24,089 nt of DNA from Anaerolineae bacterium (GTDB lineage Bacteria; Chloroflexota; Anaerolineae; Promineifilales; Promineifilaceae): NCBI GenBank assembly GCA_028277515.1, contig JANQGC010000245.1, positions 1 to 24,089 of the forward strand. Direction: 5' to 3'. A model generated the notes under the pieces. It made no database searches. It was given only the letters and a program-made list of their open reading frames with translations, and had not been told where the DNA came from. The translations under genes were made by a program, and so were the position numbers. Below, one piece after another: positions 1-7,801 of this stretch; position 1 is the first letter of the stretch, and each line of letters starts with the position of its first letter.

Positions 1-284
1 CGGTGGCCGGAAGGCCAAACCTCCAGGCTGACATCCACGTCACCGTTGGCAATTGCCTCCCACTGCTCATTTTCATCAATTGCGACGATTTCAACAGGAT
101 TGCCCAATTCATTTTCTATGATGATCCTGGCCACGGCCGCATTCAACGCCGATGCCGGCCAGGGATTTTCGGCCAGGATGATGGTCTGTGGCCTGGTTTG
201 GCAGGCTGTGAACAAAAAAATAGCTGCCAGGGATAAGACCCCCAGCTGAATGTTTCTAAACATATTCTTGACCCGGTTTATCAT
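1..284 (-). CDS. Glycine betaine/proline-type ABC transporter substrate-binding lipoprotein (5' part only)
   Basis: Read on the minus strand, an open frame starts at ATG 284 (an in-frame ATG at 263 is possible) and runs off the left edge after about 94 codons. The product begins with a short basic region, a hydrophobic stretch and a lipobox (LFTAC), so it should be a lipid-anchored extracytoplasmic protein. The mature part has the ProX/OpuAC-type opening (ILAENPWPASALNAAVAR) and then the family signature DVDVSLEVWPSGH. Proteins of this family bind quaternary amines such as glycine betaine or choline for an ABC importer; the exact ligand cannot be judged from this piece. An AGGA lies about 14 nt before ATG 284, which is long spacing, so the start is uncertain. 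The permease and ATPase, if linked, lie outside the window. It is divergent from the CBS gene. Confidence 0.78.
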   Translation of the reverse strand, partial: MINRVKNMFRNIQLGVLSLAAIFLFTACQTRPQTIILAENPWPASALNAAVARIIIENELGNPVEIVAIDENEQWEAIANGDVDVSLEVWPSGH

Positions 285-441
285 TCAATAATTTGCAATT
301 CCTGAAGGATTTTATTTGTACCTTTGAATTTGGACAATGCCAATGGCTTCAACTTGATAAGGGTTTTGAATGAGAAATGTTTTTGCAGGGATTTTGCTGA
401 TTGGGATAGAGATGATAAAGTGAAGCGATAGCTTTCAGCCC

Positions 442-467
442 TTGGCCAATAATCCGGAGATGGCCAA
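442..467. repeat. Inverted repeat (TTGGCCA / TGGCCAA) upstream of the CBS gene
   Basis: Perfect 7-bp arms at 442-448 and 461-467 are separated by 12 nt, in the 220-bp gap between the divergent binding-protein and CBS genes. It could be an operator or an RNA hairpin in the CBS leader. No convincing -35/-10 pair was found next to it. Confidence 0.35.
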
Positions 468-504
468 CCTGATAGCCTTAGTAAAATGAATCAAGAGGTA
501 TTTG

Positions 505-963
505 ATGCAAACTATCTATGTTGCGCAAGTTTGTGAACAATCAGACATGCAAGCCCTGGTCGTTGACCGGGATATGTTATTGATCGATGCTGTAAGAGAA
601 TTTGCGACGAATCATGATCTTCGTGGCATTTTTGTAACGGGTGAAAAAGGTCGCCTGGCCGGGGTCATTAATAAACAAGATTTGCTGCATTGGGTGGGGT
701 TGCAGCTAAACCAACGATCAGCGGGAGAGCCGATGTCAGTTGGCCAGATGCGTCGCCTGGTGAATGCCCAAAAGGTAGTGGATTTAGCGGCACCAGGAAG
801 TGAAAATGCTGCGGTTAATCTAAACGATACACTGGCAGATGTTTTGTATAAGATGACTGCTTTCAATCTGTCTGATATTCCGGTGGTGGATGATGACGGC
901 CGGATTATCAATGATTTGCGTTTGAGTGAGATTTTGCTGTTTACGGTTAATTCGACAGCTTAG
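505..963 (+). CDS. Stand-alone CBS-domain pair protein
   Basis: A 152-residue cytoplasmic protein made of two CBS motifs. The first covers about residues 13-60 (DMLLIDAVREFATNHDLRG then IFVTGEKGRLAGVINKQDLL); the second covers about residues 105-150 (LNDTLADVLYKMTAFNLSD then IPVVDDDGRIINDLRLSEIL). CBS pairs bind adenine nucleotides or SAM and act as energy or ligand sensors. No catalytic domain is attached, so the partner is unknown. ATG 505 is preferred over TTG 502 because AAGAGG (493-498) is then 6 nt away instead of 3. It is divergent from the binding-lipoprotein gene; CBS domains often sit in osmolyte ABC systems (OpuA), so a link is conceivable but not shown. Confidence 0.85.
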   Translation: MQTIYVAQVCEQSDMQALVVDRDMLLIDAVREFATNHDLRGIFVTGEKGRLAGVINKQDLLHWVGLQLNQRSAGEPMSVGQMRRLVNAQKVVDLAAPGSENAAVNLNDTLADVLYKMTAFNLSDIPVVDDDGRIINDLRLSEILLFTVNSTA

Positions 964-1363
964 ACGCTCCCGCGGCTCAAAGGCGGCGGGATGCTGGATT
1001 ACCCTATTTGAGGAAATGTCGCTGGCCGCACAGAGCAGCATTTTTAATTGAATAACTTAATAAAATGATATTATCGCTGTTGACATGACCCGATCATGGA
1101 ACAATATCATTGACCCCCCTTTGGATCCTTTTTGGCGAACACGAACAAATTAACGACATACAGTGTCAAAGAACGAAGTATTTCTATCATTCTCGCTGTC
1201 GCCAACCCACCAACATAGCCACTCGCCTGAATCGTAATAAATTGCATTGATTTGTTTCTGAAAATCGGTTTTTGATCACTTAATGGTGATTTAACGATCG
1301 TAAATAGGATGGATCATAGATGATTTTGAATGGCTAATTTTGCGTTTTAAAAGGAAATTTTCA
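964..1363. other. 400-bp intergenic region before the repeat protein
   Basis: No coding frame or RNA gene was recognised. A 6-bp inverted repeat TCCCGC/GCGGGA (968-973 and 986-991) follows the CBS stop but has no T-run, so it is a poor terminator. TTGACA at about 1080-1085 looks like a -35 box but has no good -10 box. ATCAC/GTGAT arms lie near 1277-1292. The leader of the downstream gene is probably in the last 100 bp. Confidence 0.4.
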
Positions 1364-4345
1364 ATGACTTCTCGCGAGTATTCATCACACTTTGGTTCAA
1401 TAAAAAAAGATGCTGGACGGCCGAAGGAATTTGCTTTCAGTGAGACAATAGAAATAGACGTTCGTCCCCTGCGTTTGCTGATACTGCTTTTCATCATGCT
1501 GTTCACTTTTCTGTTTAGTTCAATTGGTCCGGCAGATGCGCGGCCGTTGAGCGAAGCGGATGCGATTCGCCTTGCCACTAAAGGCAAAAATGACGATGAT
1601 TTTCTGATCAGTCTGATGGGATCGGTTGAAAACATTTATGCCAACAACACAGTTATAGCCCGCGGGAATGGGGATGAAGTGCTAGTTATTTGGGAAGGTA
1701 ATTACGGCTGGACACAGGACATAGAAGATGACCAGTTCATATTTGCACGCCTCATTAATGCCAAAACGGGCGAGCTGTTGGGAGACAGAAGTGTTCTTGT
1801 CAGCAGGTATTCAGAAAGGGCGACCCAACCGGATGTGGTTTACAATCCTAAAAATGAGGAATATTTTGTCGTATGGTCCAGTATTCAGCATGGTAGCGGG
1901 GAACAAGAAATTTACGGAACCCGAATCGGCAACGACGGTGAAACCATTGGCAATCCAGTGCGTCTGACCCATGTAGGGCCGGACTTTGAAGCCGATTATG
2001 AAGCCCGCGAACCGGCCGTGGCTTATACGGATTCGGTTGACTTGAATCAGTATCTCGTCGTTTGGTCGGCCGATGAACCGGAATCGGGGCTGGCTCCGGA
2101 TGAATATGAAATTTATGGTAATTACGTTGACGAAGCAGGCCAGCCGTTGGGGAGTGCCTTTCGAATCAGCGAAATGGGGCCAGATGGTGATGCAGGCTAC
2201 CAGGTTGCTACCCCAGATGTTGCTTACAATTCCACCACCCGACAGTTCCTGATCGTATGGCGGGGGGAAGATCACCTGGATGGCAAATTGGGTGAGTGGG
2301 AAATTTATGGCCGCCACATTTACGCCGTCGCCTCGACTGCCATCGGCGAGCAGACACGGTTAACCAATATGGGAACCGATCGCTCAACCGGATACGATGC
2401 TATGAGTCCCAAAATAGCGTTTAATCGAACGGTTCCTGACCCGCAATATTTGCTGGTTTGGAGAGGAGACCAGGAGAACCTGGCTACAGTTAACAACGAA
2501 TTCGAGATATTTTCGCAGCTTCTGGAAGTTGAAAGCGGTGATGAATGGGAAGCCATAACACTTAAAGGCAATATGGAACGTGTAAGCTTCATGGGACCGG
2601 AAAAGGATGCGTTGTTTGATGCCTACCGCCCTGATGTCGTCTTTAATGAGGTGCGCTTTGAGTATTTTGTTACCTGGATAGGCAAAGATGAGCCAGACAA
2701 TTTGGAAATCCATGGGCAGCGAATGTCCAGTTCAGGCAGCCCGCTGGGATCAAACAAACAGATTAGCGACCTCAATTCAGGTGGTCTCTTTGACCAATCG
2801 GCTTATGAATCGGCCGTTGCTTACGATTTGGAGAACGATAGTTACTTTGTCGTGTTCGGCGGCCCGCATGACGATCCGCCGATTGTGGCCAGTCAAAGAT
2901 TTATTTATGGGCAGGCTCTTGATAGCCAATCATTAGAAAAAATCTGGCAAGAGGAGGTCCTTATAAGCGACCCTCGATTCAATGGGAATTATTACTACAG
3001 TATTGAATCGGATATCGCATATAGTCCGGTTCACCAGGAATTTTTCGTTGTTTGGGAAGCTAATAACAATGAAGAGGGCTACCATCAGAACAAGAGTGAG
3101 ATATATGGCCAACGAATTGATGCTCTGACAGGGGCTTTAGAAGGTCCAAGAATCAGGATCAGCAGTTCCCCACAACCAAATTTGGCAGAATATTATTCGG
3201 TTTCACCGGCAGTAGCTTACAGCGACGCTGCGGATGCCTACCTGGTAGCCTGGCAAGGTTTTTATCCAATCAATGGCACCGGCCAACTGGAAATTTGGGG
3301 AACCAGGGTGGATGCAGGCAGCGGACAGATTCTACAAAATGACAAACGTTATAGTTTCATGGGTCCGGATGATGATCCTGACTACGATGCTTTTCGACCG
3401 GATGTCGCTTATAATAATGATTTGGATTTGTTTCTGGTCGTCTGGGATGGCACTGATGATCGGCCTGGTTTGGCCCTTGATGATGACGAAGTCTATGGCC
3501 AGTTGGTAAACAGCAAGACTGGTCAACTTCAAGGTGACAACATTCGAATAAGTTTTGCCGGACCAGATGGGGAGGCTGCCTACGATGTGTCCAATCCTAA
3601 AGCTGTCTACAATCCAACTGAAAAGCAATTTTTCGTCATCTGGGAGGGTGAGGACAATGACGCCGGCGATGACCCACTTGGCAATGAAATCTATGGGCAG
3701 CGGGTGTCCGGTGAGAACCTGGCGCCGGCTGGCGCGAAAGTCCGTATCAGTTTTATCGGATCGGACGGAGACGGCGATTACGATGCGGATAAACCGGCGC
3801 TCGCATTTAACAGTATTGCCAACCAGTATCTTGTCGTTTGGGAGGCTACTGTCACACATACTGAGGGCAGCGGTGACAAGGACGATATATTTGGGCAGCT
3901 GTTGGATGCCAGGGATCTATCATTTCTTGGCGAGGAAAATTTTCGAATCAGCCAATCAGGTCCGGATAATGATGCAGATCTTGATGGCACTTATCCCGCC
4001 GCAGCCTACGATCCACAGACGAATAGCTATATAGTTGTCTTTGAAAGCGATCCGCAAACGAATGGGGATGCGGAGATTTATAGTCGAGCCATTAAAGCTG
4101 ACGGCTCTTTTGCCGCTGAGCAGATACAAGTGAGTGATGCTGGGACCAGTCCCGATAATGGTTATGGGGCCTTTGAGCCTGCTGTCGCGGTTAGCGATCA
4201 GGAGAACCGCTTTTTAATTTCCTGGGATGGATTGCAGGCGCATGAACTTGTAGGACCGTTAGACGAAGAAATCTATGGTAAGTTTTTGGGCGCTATAGAG
4301 GTAGAAGAGGAATTCCGGGTATATTTACCAATGGCTAGACGGTAA
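1364..4345 (+). CDS. Large secreted 14-repeat protein (probable double beta-propeller) with Chloroflexota-type C-terminal tail
   Basis: A 993-residue protein. ATG 1364 is chosen because an AAAAGGAAA ribosome-binding site lies just upstream; an in-frame TTG at 1340 lacks one. After a long N-terminal region (~35 residues) comes a hydrophobic signal segment (LLILLFIMLFTFLFSS) and a likely signal-peptidase site after ADA, so it is exported. The rest consists of 14 imperfect units of about 60-72 residues. Each has an acidic loop of the type MGPDGDADYDA, then PDVAYN, a strand ending YLVVW, and finally EIYGQR. Fourteen units fit two seven-bladed propellers (inference). The Asp-rich loops look suited to calcium binding. 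The protein ends VYLPMARR, a tail I associate with exported Chloroflexota proteins. No enzyme domain was seen; adhesion or surface binding is the plausible role. The gene stands alone. Confidence 0.85.
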   Translation: MTSREYSSHFGSIKKDAGRPKEFAFSETIEIDVRPLRLLILLFIMLFTFLFSSIGPADARPLSEADAIRLATKGKNDDDFLISLMGSVENIYANNTVIARGNGDEVLVIWEGNYGWTQDIEDDQFIFARLINAKTGELLGDRSVLVSRYSERATQPDVVYNPKNEEYFVVWSSIQHGSGEQEIYGTRIGNDGETIGNPVRLTHVGPDFEADYEAREPAVAYTDSVDLNQYLVVWSADEPESGLAPDEYEIYGNYVDEAGQPLGSAFRISEMGPDGDAGYQVATPDVAYNSTTRQFLIVWRGEDHLDGKLGEWEIYGRHIYAVASTAIGEQTRLTNMGTDRSTGYDAMSPKIAFNRTVPDPQYLLVWRGDQENLATVNNEFEIFSQLLEVESGDEWEAITLKGNMERVSFMGPEKDALFDAYRPDVVFNEVRFEYFVTWIGKDEPDNLEIHGQRMSSSGSPLGSNKQISDLNSGGLFDQSAYESAVAYDLENDSYFVVFGGPHDDPPIVASQRFIYGQALDSQSLEKIWQEEVLISDPRFNGNYYYSIESDIAYSPVHQEFFVVWEANNNEEGYHQNKSEIYGQRIDALTGALEGPRIRISSSPQPNLAEYYSVSPAVAYSDAADAYLVAWQGFYPINGTGQLEIWGTRVDAGSGQILQNDKRYSFMGPDDDPDYDAFRPDVAYNNDLDLFLVVWDGTDDRPGLALDDDEVYGQLVNSKTGQLQGDNIRISFAGPDGEAAYDVSNPKAVYNPTEKQFFVIWEGEDNDAGDDPLGNEIYGQRVSGENLAPAGAKVRISFIGSDGDGDYDADKPALAFNSIANQYLVVWEATVTHTEGSGDKDDIFGQLLDARDLSFLGEENFRISQSGPDNDADLDGTYPAAAYDPQTNSYIVVFESDPQTNGDAEIYSRAIKADGSFAAEQIQVSDAGTSPDNGYGAFEPAVAVSDQENRFLISWDGLQAHELVGPLDEEIYGKFLGAIEVEEEFRVYLPMARR

Positions 4346-4745
4346 TAAACATTGATAGGCAAACGTTTAAAAAGTCTGCGTCATCAGCGAAATCTTTGAT
4401 TCCCGATTTGTTTTCCGAATTTTCATCAGATAGTTATGGTATTCAATGATTCGTGGTTTGCCGGCGCTAAAGTCACATGTTGTACCTAAGAAGGCACGTA
4501 TGTTTTCAATCGTCTGTAAATTCGCTCTACTAAGTCCAAACACTTTTTTATAGAGACGCCGTTTGTGGCGTGGAGAGAAATTTGCCAGCCACTCTGTTTC
4601 ATCCAGTGTGGTAGTCAATAATGAAGCGCCGGTTTACCGGTTACTTTTTGAAATGAAATCTCCATTCCTGAATTATAACAATATGTTCTTTACGATGACG
4701 GTTTCAAACTCCAAGAAAGATAGCCGATAACATAACATAATACTG
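4346..4745. other. 400-bp region between convergent genes
   Basis: The region lies between the ends of the repeat-protein gene (plus) and the antiporter gene (minus). It contains only the AraC-like fragment described separately and a small perfect palindrome CCGGT-TT-ACCGG at about 4629-4640. No hairpin followed by a T-run was found for either gene. Confidence 0.4.
4367..4618 (-). pseudogene. AraC-type helix-turn-helix fragment (probable gene remnant)
   Basis: An 83-codon open frame with no ATG (only TTG 4618, no ribosome-binding site, an in-frame stop shortly upstream). Residues about 11-45 (FSPRHKRRLYKKVFGLS then TIENIRAFL) resemble the second helix-turn-helix of AraC/XylS regulators, where a recognition helix SPRHLRRLFK and the GLSPK loop are typical. 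The ligand-binding part and the first helix-turn-helix are missing, and the tail after YHNY loses any likeness to the usual ending, as if a frameshift had occurred. Best read as a decayed regulator; a functional small protein is less likely. Confidence 0.45.
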
Positions 4746-6662
4746 CTAATAACCAAATTTCAGGGTAACTTCATCAAGGCTTGTTGGATGTCCAAGCAAG
4801 GTTACCTCATCCATCAATTCAAGGGGCGTGTAACCGCTGGGCACAATGGCCTGCCCATCTCTGGTCACTTCTAATATGAGCACATCATTGGGCAACCTAA
4901 TTTCGCGAACAAGCATGCCGTCCACATCCGGATTGTTGACTGTTACCTGCAATATTTCCCTGCCGCTGTCCTCATGCAGCAAAATAGACGCTGATTGTGG
5001 GGCGCGAACTGACTGAGTTAGCAGGTAAACCATTGCCGAAGCAGGGTTGACAATTAAGGCACCTAGCTCTCTGAATTTCTTGGCCCAAGACATATCATTC
5101 GGGCGTACAATGATTCGCTGAACGCCGTGCTTAGCAAAGGCGATTTCACAAGCGCGATAGTTATCTTTATCATTGGGTAGCATGGCCACCAGAGCATCCG
5201 TATTACTGTTTAGGATATCAGCCATGGAAGCTTCATCTACTGTAGGAATATACAGTTCGTTAACATCCTCAGCCTGCATTCTTTCTACCTGGTTTTGATC
5301 GGTATCGGCCATAACAACCTGCCAGTTATAATCTTGTAACTGCCTTGCCAGTTCAACGGATTGTTCTTCGATACCAAGAATCGCGGCATCTCGAATCTCA
5401 TCCCGGCTTGCCGCAACCGGCAAATTTGTTTCCCCAACCCGGCGCAAGGCCCATTTGCAAAATAATGGACCGAATATTTCATTGAGCACGACAACGGAGA
5501 TAACCATTGTAGCGAAAGCATCACCCAACACAGGAAATTCCAGGGCTACCTCTCTGGCTAACCCTAATGCAATTCCCGCTTGGGTGATGAGACCTAGCCA
5601 AGCGTTGCGTTGAAAAAGTGTGCTTTCTCCGGCAGTTCTGCTACCCACATAAGAGCCAATGAAAATGCTCAAGATGCGAATGCCAAATAAAGCCACAGCA
5701 ATTGTCCAGGTGGCAATTAAAATATCGAGTTTTATGGCCACACCGGTCAAAGTGAAAAAAGCAATATAAATCACTGGTCCTACATCATGCAATATTTCTT
5801 CAAATTCGTCCCGGTGAGAGGTATAGTTTGTAACCATAAAACCGCCGATCATGGCTACGAGCAATGGTTCAATATGAATCTCAAAGGGCAATAAATTATG
5901 GGAAATTTCGATGATGGTAAAAGCCATTAGAAAAATGAGGTAGCCAATAAGCAAGACGAGGCCTATTTTTACCAGGTGGTTTAGTTTGGTTGAGAGAATT
6001 ATATTGAGCACTTTGCCGACGAGGTAACCAATCCCAATGGCCGCCGCCAAATCTAGGAATAATAAACCAATTGCCGTTAGATTGAAGCCAATGCCATCCA
6101 GAATAGCACTGACCACGGCAACACCTATGGCAAAGATAATGATGATAATGACGTCCATGGTCACCGTTACACCCAAGATGGTGCTTGTGAAGGGACCTTT
6201 TGCTCGAACTTCTTTGATGACGGCAATGGTCGATGCTGGTGATAAGGCCAGTAATATGATGCTGCCCAGAATGGCAACTGCCAGGCGGGAACTGGTTTCC
6301 ATACCCTGGGTAAAAGGGATAAACTCTGTTAGGAAGAATAGGGCTAATCCGCCGATAATGAGGCCAAAGACCAACAATCCTGTGGAAATTAAACTGATGC
6401 TACGGAAGCGGCTACGAATCTCTTTCAGGTAAAGTTCACTGCCGGCCACGAAGGCGATAATGCCCAGGGCTAATTCATCTATGTATCGTAAGGTTGTTGT
6501 TGCTTCGCTGGGCAGTAAATCGAGAATGAAAGGACCGGCAACCATACCGGTCAACAAATAACCGGTGATGTAAGGTAATCCGATGCGCGAAAACCAATCC
6601 CCAACGATTTTTGCTGCCAGGGCAACGAGAAAGAATATAGCGGTAAAGGTAATTAATTCCAT
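4746..6662 (-). CDS. CPA2-family cation:proton antiporter with C-terminal TrkA-N/TrkA-C-like domains
   Basis: A 638-residue membrane protein. Residues 1 to about 400 form a dozen hydrophobic helices of the Na+/H+ exchanger type, opening FLVALAAKIVGDWFSRIGLP and YITGYLLTGMVAGP as in KefB/KefC-like carriers. From about residue 423 a TrkA-N (RCK)-like fold follows (AAILGIEEQSVELARQL, then QVVMADTDQNQVERM), and from about 555 to the end a TrkA-C-like domain. Such proteins exchange K+ or Na+ for protons under control of the cytoplasmic domains. The usual GxGxxG dinucleotide loop reads GIEEQS, so NAD(H) binding may be weak or lost, although the acidic residue ending the second strand is kept. The start ATG 6662 has a weak TTAGGA upstream. 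The gene follows a hupE relic and may use a promoter at 6918-6945. Confidence 0.9.
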   Translation of the reverse strand: MELITFTAIFFLVALAAKIVGDWFSRIGLPYITGYLLTGMVAGPFILDLLPSEATTTLRYIDELALGIIAFVAGSELYLKEIRSRFRSISLISTGLLVFGLIIGGLALFFLTEFIPFTQGMETSSRLAVAILGSIILLALSPASTIAVIKEVRAKGPFTSTILGVTVTMDVIIIIIFAIGVAVVSAILDGIGFNLTAIGLLFLDLAAAIGIGYLVGKVLNIILSTKLNHLVKIGLVLLIGYLIFLMAFTIIEISHNLLPFEIHIEPLLVAMIGGFMVTNYTSHRDEFEEILHDVGPVIYIAFFTLTGVAIKLDILIATWTIAVALFGIRILSIFIGSYVGSRTAGESTLFQRNAWLGLITQAGIALGLAREVALEFPVLGDAFATMVISVVVLNEIFGPLFCKWALRRVGETNLPVAASRDEIRDAAILGIEEQSVELARQLQDYNWQVVMADTDQNQVERMQAEDVNELYIPTVDEASMADILNSNTDALVAMLPNDKDNYRACEIAFAKHGVQRIIVRPNDMSWAKKFRELGALIVNPASAMVYLLTQSVRAPQSASILLHEDSGREILQVTVNNPDVDGMLVREIRLPNDVLILEVTRDGQAIVPSGYTPLELMDEVTLLGHPTSLDEVTLKFGY

Positions 6663-6689
6663 ATGTTGTTTTCAATCCTAAGGAATCCA

Positions 6690-6860
6690 GATAGTCTGTT
6701 AATACAATTCCAATCAGGGTGATTACTAATCCACCGATACACATCAGCAGATCCCCGCGTTCCAGGTGGCTGATGATGAGACCTGGCAAGACGACAACCC
6801 ATACAGACCAGCTTCGGCAATTTAGAAACCAAAAAGACAAGCGGCCAGTAGCCATCCAGA
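6690..6860 (-). pseudogene. Degenerate 3' remnant of a second hupE/ureJ-like gene
   Basis: On the minus strand, a frame ending in the antiporter gene encodes RGDLLMCIGGLVITLIGIVL, which matches the last transmembrane helix of the intact HupE at 13060-13626 (RGELLMRLGGLAIALLGIVL). By hand alignment, 17 of 28 residues around this segment are identical. Plus-strand bases 6697-6786 align without gaps to 13072-13161 at about 61%. Further upstream the reading frame is lost: hydrophobic HupE-like residues appear in another frame near 6810-6850. The N-terminal three-quarters, including the HPxxGxDH motif, are missing. It is a duplicate or old paralogue in decay, now serving as the leader of the antiporter gene. 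Confidence 0.7.
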
Positions 6861-6917
6861 TTTTTTCCTACAGGGTGGTGGAGCCGTATCTCAACGTGTA
6901 TGAGATTTGAGGAAAGG

Positions 6918-6945
6918 ATTGTAGTCTAAGTTAACTGATGGGCAA
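6918..6945 (-). promoter_or_regulatory. Candidate promoter for the antiporter gene, matching the hupE promoter
   Basis: Minus-strand TTGCCC (-35, 6940-6945), 16-bp spacer, TACAAT (-10, 6918-6923). The block from AAGATTTTGC through TACAATC matches the block upstream of hupE (13756-13790) at 29 of 35 positions by hand count, including the spacer core TTAACTTA. This supports it as a real, once-duplicated control region. Confidence 0.55.
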
Positions 6946-6997
6946 AATCTTTATGCTTGAACCAAGCTTTGATCCCTTCCGGCTATTTGCTGTTCAA

Positions 6998-7801
6998 TTA
7001 ATTTGATGGGTGTTGGTGAAAAGGTTGGGGGTGGAAAGTTAGAGAGTGCGGCCGTTCAAGTCCATGCGCTTCCATTAGCTCGACGTTGGACATTAGATTT
7101 TTGGGATTGCCGTCGGCTATTATTTTGCCGTTATCCAGGAGAACAACCCGATCACAAACTTCGAGCACAAATTCAAGATCGTGCGATGACAATAGAATGG
7201 TTTCGTTTGATGCCTGCAAGAAATTGATCAAGCGCCTGCGGGCGCGAATATCCAGGCTGGCGCTTGGTTCATCGTAAATGATGAATTTTGGGCGCATAGC
7301 CAAAACACCGGCAATAGATACCATCCGTTTTTCCCCTCCAGAAAGATGGTGCGGTGGCCGTTCAGACAGGGATAATGTGCCTGTTTTGGTTAATACTTCG
7401 CGCACTCGTTCCCCAACCTCCTCTTTAGACAAGCCCAAATTTTGTGGGCCGAAGGCGACATCATCCCAAACCGAGGGGCTAAAGAGCTGGTCGTCTGAAT
7501 TCTGGAATACCATGCCGATTTCCGGATAGAACTTGCCGGCACTCACCGGCTTGCCAAACAATTCCAACCGGCCACCTTTAGGCTTGAAAACGCCGCAGGC
7601 CAGCATGAAGAACGTCGTTTTCCCGGCACCATTGGGTCCGATCAAGCCAACTTTTTCCCCTTCATTGATCGTGAAATCAACATCTTCCAGGATGTTATGC
7701 TCAATGTTATAGAAGAATTTTAAACCGCGGGCAGTTAAAGCGGTCTTGTTTTTTGAGCCTGGGGATGGTGTGTTGCTATCTTGTTTCATATTTTTTCGCA
7801 C
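6998..7801 (-). CDS. cbiO: ECF-type metal transporter ATPase CbiO
   Basis: A 267-residue ABC ATPase that should power the CbiM/CbiQ importer from the cytoplasmic face. Motifs in order: Walker A GPNGAGKT (55-62), Q-loop Q100 (MVFQNSDDQLF, the CbiO/EcfA-type sequence), signature LSGGEKRM (153-160), Walker B FIIYDEPSASLD (D177, E178) and switch His207 (SSHD). The start is GTG 7801, directly after the cbiQ stop; ATG 7789, four codons later, is equally possible because neither has a strong ribosome-binding site. The C-terminus has several His residues (HPQPFHQHPS), which may bind metal. It is the last gene of the import operon. Only one ATPase is present, so a CbiO homodimer is expected. Confidence 0.93.
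   Translation of the reverse strand: MRKNMKQDSNTPSPGSKNKTALTARGLKFFYNIEHNILEDVDFTINEGEKVGLIGPNGAGKTTFFMLACGVFKPKGGRLELFGKPVSAGKFYPEIGMVFQNSDDQLFSPSVWDDVAFGPQNLGLSKEEVGERVREVLTKTGTLSLSERPPHHLSGGEKRMVSIAGVLAMRPKFIIYDEPSASLDIRARRRLINFLQASNETILLSSHDLEFVLEVCDRVVLLDNGKIIADGNPKNLMSNVELMEAHGLERPHSLTFHPQPFHQHPSN

Larger units (their letters stand above)
6663..6997. other. Intergenic region with hupE relic and candidate promoter
   Basis: Between the cbiO stop and the antiporter start. It holds the hupE remnant (6690-6860) and, on the minus strand, a promoter-like pair near 6918-6945. Nothing recognisable was found in 6950-6997, and no terminator hairpin follows cbiO. Confidence 0.45.

Noticed and set aside
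3..249. Plus-strand frames at the left edge
   Set aside because: They are antisense to the clear lipoprotein/ProX-like frame on the minus strand, which has a lipobox and family signature.
968..991. TCCCGC/GCGGGA hairpin after the CBS gene as terminator
   Set aside because: Only 6 bp, 12-nt loop and no T-run after the stem.
1065..1110. TTGACA with AATATC as promoter of the repeat protein
   Set aside because: The -10 matches only 3 of 6 positions and the site is about 250 bp from the start codon.
1811..2317. Long minus-strand frames inside the repeat-protein gene (also 3332-3859)
   Set aside because: They mirror the repeated, biased codon pattern of the real plus-strand gene and have no ribosome-binding site or family likeness.
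6475..6855. 126-codon minus-strand frame as a real gene
   Set aside because: It overlaps the antiporter start by 188 bp, and only its middle resembles HupE; better explained as a relic read into the next gene.
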